This document shows, one piece after another, positions 1 to 9,150 of a DNA stretch of 64,000 nucleotides. A program made the translations under genes and the position numbers. Under the pieces are notes generated by a model. The model was not told where the DNA came from and did not search any database. It saw nothing but the letters and a program-made list of their open reading frames with translations. Location: contig NC_091097.1 of NCBI RefSeq assembly GCF_024713975.1, positions 4,686,361 through 4,750,360 of the forward strand, given 5' to 3'. The number at the start of each line of letters is the position of its first letter. Position 1 is the first letter of the stretch. This DNA comes from Paralichthys olivaceus (Eukaryota > Chordata > Actinopteri > Pleuronectiformes > Paralichthyidae).

Positions 1-30
1 CTTCTGTGCAGAATGTCGGTTACTTTAATC

Positions 31-335
31 AGTGGTGGAAACCAACTAAGTATACTACTCATGTATATTACACGAGGTACTTGTATTTAACATTTTATGC
101 TTCAACTACATTTATTTGACAGCTGCATTTAGTGGCTGAACCAAAAACACAGAAGTTATAGAGCTGGTTGTACATGTTAATGCGTCAGTATGATAATTCA
201 ATAACAATATATCACTTAGGGGGGGGGTCTTAATGAGTACTTTTATTTTGATACTGGTGACGCTTTGGTACTTTTATTAAAATTGAAATGCAGGACTATT
301 TCTATTAATTTCATTATTGTAATACATTTTCTTCC
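31..335 (+). mobile_element. Decayed MITE-like repeat (CAGTGGTGGAAA terminus)
   Basis: The stretch opens with CAGTGGTGGAAACCAACTAA, carries the segment CTACATTTATTTGACAGCTG, and later has repeated GAGTACTTTTATT / GGTACTTTTATT blocks. This matches, from memory, a very common teleost repeat rich in ACTTTTACTT motifs whose ends read CAGTGGTGGAAA and its complement. A second fragment lies at 4316-4505. No coding capacity is seen. The boundaries are approximate. Confidence 0.55.
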
Positions 336-1030
336 AACACTGATCAAAATCAATAATATTGTTTTTTAAGTTCAAGTTTTGGATCTAAAATATTAATCGA
401 CAAAACAACTTGTTGTAATAAAGCTATTAAATAAATGTTGTGATGAAAAAGTTCTAATTACTTTACCGGAAATGAAGTGTTTATTCATCTGTCCTTCAAT
501 CAATTACTTTCCTCTATAAGTGTAACTATAGCTGCATTTTTCATGAAACAACCTGGTCGACGTGGGATTCATTACAAAATATTGTTTTCTGCTGCTGCAG
601 AGATTCAAAGTCACTGATGTGGTGGGTTTCAGAAACGTGGAGCATCAGCCGCTGCTTCCTCCACTGGAGTCATCCTTCTCCTCCGCTCAGCTCCTCCTGG
701 GCTGCAGATGGAGAGGAGGGGTTGGTGAAGGAGGCAGCTGCTGATTCCCACAGTTGGTGAATCTGCACTGCTTCCTTTTATCAGCTTGTAATGGGTCTAA
801 TGTATGACTGACAGCCTCACAGTGATAAGATGGGGCTGATTAACTTTGGATAGGGGGGGGGGGGGGGGGGGGGGGGGGGGGTCACCACATGTTGATGTTA
901 GGTTGTAATAAAACCAGTATCCCAACCAGAAGTTCATCATCAAACTATCTTCTGTCACTATAGTTACAGTGTCGCTCAGACTGGTGATCAAATGAAGGAA
1001 AAAAGAAAAGCATTTAAAATCATTTCAGTG
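336..1030. other. Intergenic DNA downstream of noggin
   Basis: No gene is recognised. The stretch is AT-rich up to about 560, then contains a more GC-balanced segment (600-760) with short chance ORFs. It includes the long G run listed separately. It lies beyond the noggin poly(A) signal. Confidence 0.5.
853..881 (+). repeat. Poly(G) homopolymer, 29 bases
   Basis: An uninterrupted run of 29 G on the plus strand, about 150 bases beyond the noggin poly(A) signal. Such a run can form G-quadruplexes. Its exact length is a likely sequencing or assembly uncertainty. Confidence 0.9.
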
Positions 1031-1034
1031 TCGT

Positions 1035-1040
1035 TTTATT
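1035..1040 (-). terminator. nog: Noggin poly(A) signal
   Basis: TTTATT on the plus strand gives AATAAA on the minus strand, about 360 bases past the noggin stop codon. This gives a short 3' UTR of roughly 370-390 bases (about 1015-1399). Other AT-rich candidates exist, so the cleavage site is not fixed by sequence alone. Confidence 0.55.
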
Positions 1041-1399
1041 GTACGAATATAAAGAATAAATAGCAAATTTCATTAATTTACAGGATAAAACAAGTCACAG
1101 ATACACGACTATGTATCAATGATTCCACGTTTAACTCTGAGGTTGATCTGCTTCATCCAAACATGGAAAACAGCATAAGTCCTTACGTGGCTCTACGCGC
1201 CACATCTCCATAAATACAAAATATATAACCAATATTCTCCACAAATAAAGTAGACTCTGGTTACAAATAATACTGACTTTGTACAGGGAGTTATACATAA
1301 CTGCGTGGCAACCGCATATACAGAAAATACATTCCTACACTCGGTGGTGCGTGAGAGGGAAATCACAAAAAGAAATGTTGAGCTTATAATTTATGTCGT

Positions 1400-2068
1400 T
1401 TAGCTGGAACAGGAGCATTTGCAGTCTGTGATGATGGGGTACTGCACCGGTATCCACGCGCACTTCAGCCCCCCCTTCCTCTGCACGCATCTCCACCTCA
1501 GTATCGTCAGGTGGGTCGAGTTCGCGGGTTTGCACACCATCCCCTCCGGCACCGAGCACGACCTCTTGCTGAGGCAGCTGCCCACGCGCACGAACCGGGG
1601 CCAGAACCTGTTCCCCAGGTCGGTCCAGGTGTAGACCACCGGGCAGAACGAGTACGCCCACAGCCACTGCTGCAGCCGCCGCTTCAGTTTCTTACTCGGC
1701 TTCTGCTTCTTGCCGAACTGTACGTCGAAATCCATCGCTCGGATCTCCTTCGGCAGCACCCCGGTGGGCTTTTGGGCGTCCAAGTCGTCGAGCTCCTCGT
1801 TCCCGGTGTATTTGTCTCCCACGGGCGGCGAAACGGACAGAAAGTGGCTGTCAAAGTCCCCCAGGACGCTCTTCAGCTCGGTCTCGTTCAGGTCCCTCTC
1901 CTTGGGGTCGAAGACGGGGTCCGGGTCCTCTTTTAGTTCCACCAGCGGCAGACTGTCGCTCGGGATGGGGCGGAGGAGGTAGTAGTGCTGACAAACCCCG
2001 CTGTCCATGAGCAGTCCGAGAGACAGCACCAGCAGATACATGGCCACGCACTGCTGAGGTTGATCCAT
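1400..2068 (-). CDS. nog: Noggin, secreted BMP antagonist
   Basis: A single-exon ORF of 222 residues; vertebrate noggins are about 220-232 and also intronless. Noggin is secreted, dimerises, and blocks BMP ligands by covering their receptor-binding surfaces, acting in axis, neural, somite and joint patterning. A signal peptide occupies about residues 1-26. The mature N-terminal clip follows with [15 protein letters not shown]; Pro34 aligns with human Pro35. Next come the acidic segment [16 protein letters not shown], with sequon N61, and a basic heparin-binding cluster [12 protein letters not shown] (120-131). The cystine-knot domain begins at [14 protein letters not shown], contains [12 protein letters not shown], and ends CKCSCSS. 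Nine cysteines lie in this domain (142, 165, 171, 179, 194, 203, 216, 218, 220), the family number. The start chosen is the ATG at 2068, directly before the signal peptide; the upstream in-frame extension is not noggin-like. The [10 protein letters not shown] form resembles fish noggin-1/noggin-3; which paralog this is cannot be settled here. Synteny with PCTP and TMEM100 supports orthology to tetrapod NOG. Family identity is essentially certain. Confidence 0.97.
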   Translation of the reverse strand: MDQPQQCVAMYLLVLSLGLLMDSGVCQHYYLLRPIPSDSLPLVELKEDPDPVFDPKERDLNETELKSVLGDFDSHFLSVSPPVGDKYTGNEELDDLDAQKPTGVLPKEIRAMDFDVQFGKKQKPSKKLKRRLQQWLWAYSFCPVVYTWTDLGNRFWPRFVRVGSCLSKRSCSVPEGMVCKPANSTHLTILRWRCVQRKGGLKCAWIPVQYPIITDCKCSCSS

Positions 2069-2164
2069 TTCGGACGGTCCAGCGGCGAGTTCAGTGCGCA
2101 CACGGAGATGCTCAAGGGGCCACTGTCTTGTGCGCAATTACGCGTATCCAAACCTGAGTCTTGA

Positions 2165-2190
2165 GCGTCTTTTTAAAAATCGCCAATTCC
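2165..2190 (-). promoter_or_regulatory. nog: Probable noggin core promoter (TATA-like plus inverted CCAAT)
   Basis: On the minus strand the order is ATTGG (inverted CCAAT), then ATTTTTAAAAAG, a TATA-like stretch about 100 bases before the noggin ATG. This would place transcription start near 2140-2150 and give a short 5' UTR. The motifs are seen directly; promoter function is inferred. Confidence 0.4.
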
Positions 2191-2849
2191 CATGATGAAA
2201 ATCCGTGACAGAAATAAAAAAGCAGCATCAGGGGAACCGAGTTTTCGTGACGAACTTCGTGGCAAAGCTCAGATGTCTCCTCGGGCTCCGTGCGCGCGGT
2301 CCCGGCATGATGCCTCTGGTGCCTCCTGTTGCAGAAAAGCGCCGAGCGTCACCCGCGACCTCCGTTATATCCTCCACACGGACCGTGATGTAATTCGTGT
2401 GCCTCTCTTTGAATGTGGGTTTGTTGTCTAGGAGGAGATCCCCCCCTCCCCAACCTCCTTCTTCCATCGTACTGGAGGCGGGGGGGGGGGGAGTGAGGGG
2501 ACGGGGGTGTGCAGGGAGAGGAGACGCCCCCTGTCGGTTTTTCAGTCTTCCTTAAATCAGTCTCGCAGAGGACATGACTGGTGAAGGGTGTTTTTTCTTT
2601 TATTCTCTTGGGATGTTGCTGATGAATCCTTCCCTGTACATTCCCAAACACTTAAGAGTCAAATTTTACAGTAACAAGGAATTTTACATCAAAAGTCGCT
2701 AAATTTTTTGATTTAGTTGATTTAAGGATTTCCATTTGAATCCTCTGGAGCTTATGATGACACAGTCATTGAATTCCTTCGTTTAACCTGCTACAACATG
2801 CAAGTGCTGCTCAAAGCAACAGTAAAGACAATGAAGTCAAAAATAATCA
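2191..2849. other. Noggin upstream region
   Basis: A GC-rich, CpG-containing segment (about 2230-2550) continues from the noggin coding exon, consistent with a CpG-island promoter. It contains G-rich runs near 2479-2491 and 2502-2508. No separate gene is supported. Past 2600 it becomes AT-rich. Confidence 0.5.
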
Positions 2850-3220
2850 TTCTGAATCATCCAAGACCGCTGCTAGGCTCATCAAATCCTCACATCACAC
2901 AAAGCCTCATACACTGGCTTCAACAAAGACTACATCACGAACTGCTACTGTTCAACCTTAAAAAATAAACATAACCTCCATATACCTGTTGGACCGTCTC
3001 CATCCCTGAGCCCTGTCCGGTGCCCTGCGCTCGTCTTCAGCTGCTCCTCCCCACATTTAATCTCAGGACTATGGGTGTCAGGGCCTTCAGCTGCCCTGTA
3101 CCACGACTCTGAAACCCTCTAACACCTCACGCCTCCCTGCTAGACTCTATATTGGACAGTTCAAATATCAACTCAAAGCACACTGGTTTGGATCAGTCTG
3201 CCAAACATAACCTCTTATCC
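2850..3220 (+). mobile_element. Decayed LINE (L2/CR1-like) reverse-transcriptase C-terminal fragment
   Basis: The plus-strand translation around 3063-3090 reads RTMGVRAFS, followed by a degenerate PRL-stop-NPL where LINEs of this type usually have a TLWNSLP-like motif. Upstream, 2860-2900 resembles the conserved alanine/arginine block before it. Stops and frameshifts show that it is dead. Class assignment is from remembered family motifs. Confidence 0.55.
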
Positions 3221-3404
3221 ATTCCTCCCCAATCAGATTTTAATCGTTGGTTTTATGTACTGGTGGTTTTGCCTCTTAACCGAAATCTGTCCTTGTTTTA
3301 CTTCTTGCTCTCCCATCACATGTGGTGCATTGATAGGTGTTTATATTGCCTGAACCAATTTGAATGTTTGGTTTTACTTTAATTACTGTGATTATTATCA
3401 TTGC

Positions 3405-3738
3405 CAGAGTCTACATGAATTACAGCTCCTCCAACACGCAGCAGCTGGACTTCTCACCAAATCTGCTAAAAGAGAGCGTAATATATTATTCTAATTTAAG
3501 CTTCTCTTCGCTGGCTTCCAGTAAATTCTACAATTAATTTTAGCATTTTATTGTTGACTTTTAAGGTTTGGCTCTGGACCTGCACCTAAGTACATTTTAG
3601 ATCTTTGGACACTGTATGTGCCTGGTTGTAAGCTGAGGTCTTCAGTGAAGGCCCTAACCAATCCAAAGTCAGGGCTCCCACTCACATCTCCCTGAAGAGA
3701 TCCATCTGATGAGATCCTTATCCTCTTTTAAACATAAC
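3405..3738 (+). mobile_element. Decayed L2-like LINE ORF2 3' part, interrupted by a MITE
   Basis: Translation from 3417 reads ELQLLQHAAAGLLTKSAK, the hallmark block of L2-type ORF2 C-termini. Further blocks resemble the usual LHWLPV and APKYI(S)DL motifs. The segment ends in SSFKHNL at the TTAA where a MITE is inserted. The frame resumes at 4102. Several stops and indels are present, so the element is a fossil. Confidence 0.7.
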
Positions 3739-4101
3739 TTAAAGGTACAGTGTGTAGATTTTGTGATATCCAGTGTTGAAGTTACATGTTGCAGCTGAAC
3801 ACCCCTCACCTCACTCTCTCCTTCCAAACATGAAGAAGAACCTGTGGTAGCCTTTAGTTGTCATAAAAACTCAAAAGGTGTTTAGTTTGTCCAGTCTGGA
3901 CTAATGTTAAAAACATGGCAGCCTCCGTACAGAGGGTCCCCTCGATGTAAATATAAAGTATTTAAATATAAAGGGTCTTTTCTGGGGTAAAGAAAACTAC
4001 AATTTAGACGAAACAATCTAGTGAAAACATAATGAGGATTATTCTACATTAAATTTCTAAATAGTTCCCTTTCACCTAAATCTTACACACTGGACCTTTA
4101 A
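3739..4101 (+). mobile_element. TTAA-flanked MITE, family A, copy 1
   Basis: The element lies between TTAA (3739-3742) and TTAA (4098-4101). Its ends are imperfect inverted repeats: AGGTACAGTGTGTAG on the left and CTTACACACTGGACCT on the right. The interior has no ORF and includes GTTGCAGCTGAACACCCCTC and ATGGCAGCCTCCGTACAGAG. Other copies lie at 18414-18740, 28947-29245 and 44642-45015. It is inserted in an L2-like LINE. A TTAA duplication is typical of piggyBac-type transposases, so mobilisation by such an element is inferred. Confidence 0.85.
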
Positions 4102-4315
4102 AGACATATTTTTATATGTGTGCTTTCTTGTAGTTCTAATCTTATCATCTTTTTTAACAAATGTTTTATTTTATTTTGTTAATTTTTGTTCCTCTTGCTT
4201 TTACATTGTTTATGATTTTTTGCTTTTAAGTGTTTCCTATTTTCCTTTTTAACTTACAGCTTTAAAAAGTGTTTTAAAAGCTGTTATATTAATATAAATC
4301 ATTATTATTACTTTA
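4102..4315 (+). mobile_element. 3' end of the interrupted L2-like LINE
   Basis: Joined to 3738 across the MITE, the frame continues as KTYFYMCAFL then stop. This is followed by an AT-rich tail with AAAAGTGTTTTAAAAGCTG and ATTATTATTAC, the usual end of fish L2 copies. Confidence 0.65.
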
Positions 4316-4452
4316 TTAATACACAGTTATACTAACAGTGCCCATGATTACTTTTACATTAAGTACATATTTCTTACTTTTACTTTTTTGAATGCGGGAC
4401 TCCTGTTTGTAATGGATTACTCTCACATTGGTAACTACTTTTACTGAAGTAA

Positions 4453-4493
<41 letters not shown>

Positions 4494-4505
4494 ACCACTG
4501 GTAGA
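4316..4505 (+). repeat. Second fragment of the CAGTGGTGGAAA repeat with a GT microsatellite
   Basis: It contains the ACTTTTACTT-type blocks and ends in TACCACTGGTAGAAAC, like the far terminus of the repeat at 31-335. An expanded (GT)n tract occupies 4455-4491 inside it. Confidence 0.5.
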
Positions 4506-7500
4506 AACAATAATTAAGATCTAGAAACACGCTTCATTTGGTTCAGAGGCCGTGTAAACGTTTTCACGACAGACACAGGGGATTTTCAGAGTTCTCGACT
4601 TTCCTCTGTGTCATGATCCAGTTTGCAAATAAACAACAAACTCTGATGATCATAAAAATGTACCATTCATATTCTGACATTCAGAACATACCGTGGTCCA
4701 TGTACCTTCTGAACAAAGCGTCACTGCAAAATTCCTTCAATTCTCAGCTACTTCTGGACAATATCAGTCTATATGTGATGAGGAGGAGAGCACAGTCACT
4801 CCGGGTTGTTTAGCGTTCAAATAAAGAAAAATCTGCACAAATGTCTGATCCTAATTATTCCATTTAGTCACACATCTCATTTTTCTTTGAGGCCTTAATA
4901 AGCAGCTGCCAGATGGAACGTGTCAGTCCTGGGTTTGAATATTTTCACTCAGTGTAAATATCATAAGGCCTCAAATAAAAGAGCAGAAACAAAGTCAGTC
5001 AGAAAAGGCGATATCATGGGTGGAAATGGAAAAAAAAGTAAAATGGGTGTTAAAGGTGAGATGGAATTTATCTTCTCTCTAGCTTGCTCACAAATTTCTT
5101 CATTTATTTTTTTTTTCTTTTGATAATATAGAAGAATAAACGTCTTTATCAAAGATGGCTGGAGACATCCTGCACAGGAAACAAGCAAAATCATTTACAC
5201 CCGATAAGCAGAATCATTGACTTGGAAAAGTCCAATAAGTCTGAATAAGGGATGAAACGGCCAGTATGCACTTTTTGCAGTGTATTTACCGCTTGTGTCC
5301 AGCTCGAGTGGGACAGTATTTCTGCCTGTAGCGGTGCCACTGCAGCGCGCCTCTCAATAAAGCCAGCCAAATTAGCTCCCAAATAAACAACGCTCGCTAA
5401 GCGGCGGCAATGGAAAGTATCACAATTTGCAAACCTGTCTAAACTCATGCTCAGAGAATCATTCTTTGAAAAATAATTTAATGGAAGAACTTAGCCAGCT
5501 GCTACATCAGCCATAAACCATTCGCTTTAGATAAATGCATCTCTGTTTCATTTTGAATGAGCTAATTCACACAAGCACTTGAGCACACGACTCATTTAGT
5601 TTACGGTCGAATGATGGTGAAAAGTCTGGAAAATGTCACCCTTGTATTTTTCATCTGACCAGCACCTATCATAAACTTGCTACCCCCCCAAAAAAGCACT
5701 TGACAGATAGGTTCATTCCAGTGGTGCATTCATGCTTCAGAGGGAACGACACATATAAAATGAATGTACGTTCGCCTTCAAAAATGTAAATGCGTTTAAT
5801 ACATTCAAAATCATGCACATTTGAATGCATAGTAAATAATATAGAGTTTTAATGCATAATAACAAACTATCGATTTTTAATGCATAATTAAAGAATATTT
5901 TGTTTTTGACAACTCAAATGAAGCGGTCACACGCTTACAGGAAGTTTGAAAATCAAATTGGCATGTTTTTCCTTTTCAGAAATCATATTTCACACGCTGG
6001 AATATTTCATCTCTGATGTGGCTGCGTGGGTTAAGTCCAAGTATGGTTCTCATTAAGGGTCATCAGGATTGCCAGGCTCATTTAACGCAGAGTTGTTTTC
6101 GTTTCTTCTAATCCCTTCCTACTGTTTTACCACAGGAACATTTTGATAGTGATATATTCCTCCTTGAAAAGACGGGCTAGTAGAGACAGACGCCTGTTTA
6201 ATTGAGGAGATCTTTTATTTTTATTCTTAAGTTCACCAAACAATTCTCTTTGGCTAATAAACTGCCTGACATAATGACCTTATTTCGCAGGGTCTGGTTG
6301 CTGAAGACATTAAAACCCGCGCTTAAGGATATGCACTCAAAATGAATCTCCTTGCTTGAGCCGTGCACAGGTCATTGTGGCCTTCCCTGCTGATTTCTCG
6401 TTTAGTGAGAAAAAGCAGGCTTCTCTCTTGGCAGACACCATCAGCGCTGGTACCAAGAAAAGGCACGCTCAGGTAGAAACACACACACACACAACAGAAA
6501 GGACCCTGATAGCCTTCATCCATGCAAGAGCTAACCGCAAAAGTCCAGAGATATTAAGACACTTCTCTTTTGGTCCTAAATCATCCAAGCAGGCTCTCGA
6601 GGCTCGACGTCTCCTCGGCAGCGGCTCCATGCAGGAGGTTATCACCGTGACAAGAAGCAGCTACAGCGTCAGAAAACACAAAGCACCTTTCACGTGCTTT
6701 ATCTCCATCGCTACGTTGTTTCACACCTGGTGCTAATTGAGACCGCGCTGCCAAGCTGAATACACACAGACATGAAGTGGGTGCTATTCTGTTTACTCTG
6801 GCACTTGGGGAGGTGTGCAATTTGCTAGTTTGTTTAGCACCCCCCCCTCCCCGTTCCTCTGCAAGCCAAGGACACACAATCACAATAATCACTCCTGCTG
6901 AGAGCTTAATTAAAATTAATTGCTACTTCTGACCACTGACCGTGAGTCGGAGAGCAGTTTTGCATCAATGCAAGTCGCAATATTTTTGTATTTTTTGAGC
7001 TTATAAGGACTTTTTCCTCAATACTGATAAAAAGCTAACTTTTAATGGTTATTTTCAGTCTTTTGCACCAACCTGAAAATCAAATTGGCTTCAGTTTTGC
7101 AGCTGATAATCTGAAGATTTCTATAGCCACAACAAATCCATTGTAAAGGTTCCTTTACTTGTGTGATAAATGAGTCAGATAATAAACCATTCAAATGAAA
7201 CCTTCATGTTAAATCCTTCGTTACCTTCAGGTGGTTGAGAACACTCATAAATATCTGCAGCTTTTAACAAGGACTATATTTAGCTCATGTGGGTCGTTTT
7301 TTCCCAACAGGATTCAGAGTCAATACTCAAAGCACTTAAATCCCAGTGGGAGTGTGTGTTCCTTCCATTCCTCCATAAAATCTCACAGAGAGAAAATCTG
7401 CATCCAAACAAAGTCAAGAAACCACAACTCAGAACGCAGAGCTCGGTGATCGCTCAGAGGATGGAGATTTATTTGGGCACACAGGTAAACACATCATCAG

Positions 7501-8157
7501 TATCTTATACATGAAAATATGAAAGTGCTCCTCCTTGTTAATTAGAGATTCTTCAGGAGAAGCAGGAGGAAAACCCGATCATTCTCTTCTCATTTTCAAA
7601 ATAAAGTCCTTGAGCAATCATGTGGTTGATGAGATTTAAAAAGCCACTGTTACACAATGTAATGTGGCATTGAAACAAGTCTTTTTAATGTTTTGGCTCG
7701 TTACTCCTGAACTGTACTGTACTACTCTTTCCCTTGCACCCCCTCAGAGCGTTCGGCTCAGTGCTTGCACCAATTTGCCTTCCTGCTAAGAACTTTTCCA
7801 ATGTTTTGGATTTTATTAAAAAATAAATTTAAAAAAAACACTTCACAGTCTATCTAAATTAAAGGTTTAACAAAGATTATATTACATTTATATATATATT
7901 ATTTGGCTGTAATGAAAATAACAAGAAATCACAATGGACAATGTTGTCCAAAAGTAAAGCCGTTACATCCAGGATACGAAGGCTGCCATCTTGTGCCAGT
8001 GATGTCATTTGGATTCTGCGTAGTAGTGATCTTGGTGTTCAACCAATCACGAGTCAGTCTCAGCTGTCAATCATGACATGACATAACTGATTAAAACTAA
8101 ACTCATCAGAAACATGAACACTTGATAATGTATTTGATGTGTGCTTTGACCTTTTAG
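4506..8157. other. Gene-free, largely unique DNA
   Basis: No gene or exon was recognised. Short ORFs here lack codon structure or family resemblance. Around 6890-6930 is an AT-rich palindromic homeodomain-like site cluster (TTAATTAAAATTAATTG at 6906-6922). A short (CA)n lies near 6479-6494. Parts may be noggin regulatory DNA, but conservation cannot be tested here. Confidence 0.4.
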
Positions 8158-8300
8158 CTTGGTCCATGTCTCATCTACTCTGGAGGAGGTGGGGTTTATG
8201 ACCTCTACTCCAGCCAGCCACCAGGGGGTGATATAGATGATTTGGCTTCACGTCTGGGAGCAGTCATGTCGTCCATTTTTATTTACAGTGGTTCAGACCA
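8158..8300 (-). mobile_element. Dispersed repeat family B fragment (inverted)
   Basis: Read on the minus strand it contains GTGAAGCCAAATCATC and CACCCCCTGGTGGCTGGCTG, resembling the GAAGTGAAGCCAA / CCAGCAGAGGG repeat seen at 17670, 27930, 25612 and 38381. This is a short interspersed fish repeat; its class is not determined. Confidence 0.5.
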
Positions 8301-8905
8301 AGATGAGCTCCAGTCTTAGCAGAAAGCAATGCGTTTTCAATTGTCATGCAGGTGATTGATGAGTTCATGGCCTAAGGTAGAAGGAGTCAATTGTAGAAAA
8401 CATAGCACATTTAATTTTATATAGCCTATAGTCCCCTCTTATGTCAACACACTTCGTCCAGTGGTCATAAAAACTGACCCTCCAGGACGAGGGATCATCT
8501 TCCAGACTCTCTCTCTGGAGCAGCCCACTTATTCACCAGACAGGAAGACGGAGCACCCTAACTATAGTGTTGCCACCACGTTCTCGTGGAGACCCTTGGG
8601 TAATGAGCCCTTGAGACCGATATAGCAGACGACTGCACGAAGGCTAGTTCTGTGCATTTTCCTCAGAAAGTGCTGAATTGCAATTTTCAGATGCCTGAAA
8701 CAGAAATGCCACGAGACGGTGTTAACTTTCTGCACAGTCACTCAAAGTGTTGAGTGACTGTGAATGCAACAAAACACAATATCTGTTTGTGTTCCTGACT
8801 ATAGAGGAGGCCAGGGAACTTATAAATGGGATCTACTGATCATTTCTGAAAGTGAAACGTGACGTCCTGAAAGTGTTTTGGTTAAAAATTCTAGTTTTGC
8901 ATCAA
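8301..8905. other. Intergenic DNA, nothing recognised
   Basis: No gene, RNA or clear repeat boundary was found in this stretch. Confidence 0.4.
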
Positions 8906-8987
8906 ATCATAACAACGATCATCTCAAGGCACTTTACATAGTAAGGTTGAGACCTCGCACAATCATAGAGAAACCCAACAGTTCCAT
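8906..8987 (+). repeat. Fragment of an interspersed fish repeat
   Basis: The text CTCAAGGCACTTTACATAG followed by AAGGTTGAGACC and GAGAAACCCAACAGTTCC matches, from memory, a widespread teleost repeat. It directly abuts the SINE at 8988. Confidence 0.5.
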
Positions 8988-9150
8988 GTTTGGGTGGCTG
9001 CAGCGCAGGAGGTATAGCGGGTCGTCAACTAACCAGAAGGTCGGTGGGTTGATCCCCAGGTCCTCCTGTGTACTCCGGTAGCTATGTCAAGCAGTGTGTG
9101 AATGATGTGTGAGAGCAACAGTGCTGCATGTAACAATTTGAGTTTATTAT
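8988..9150 (+). mobile_element. tRNA-derived SINE, copy 1
   Basis: The tRNA-like head carries an A-box-like region (GCGCAGGAGGTATAGC) and a degenerate B box (GGTGGGTTGATCCCC) about 30 bases later. It is followed by a body with CAGTGTGTGAATGATGTGTG. A related copy with a longer tail lies at 31176-31490. Both match the common fish SINE head reading GGCTCAGGAGGTAGAGC. Confidence 0.7.

Noticed and set aside
1511..1936. Plus-strand ORF of 141 codons opposite noggin
   Set aside because: It is the antisense shadow of a GC-rich, stop-poor noggin exon and has no family resemblance.
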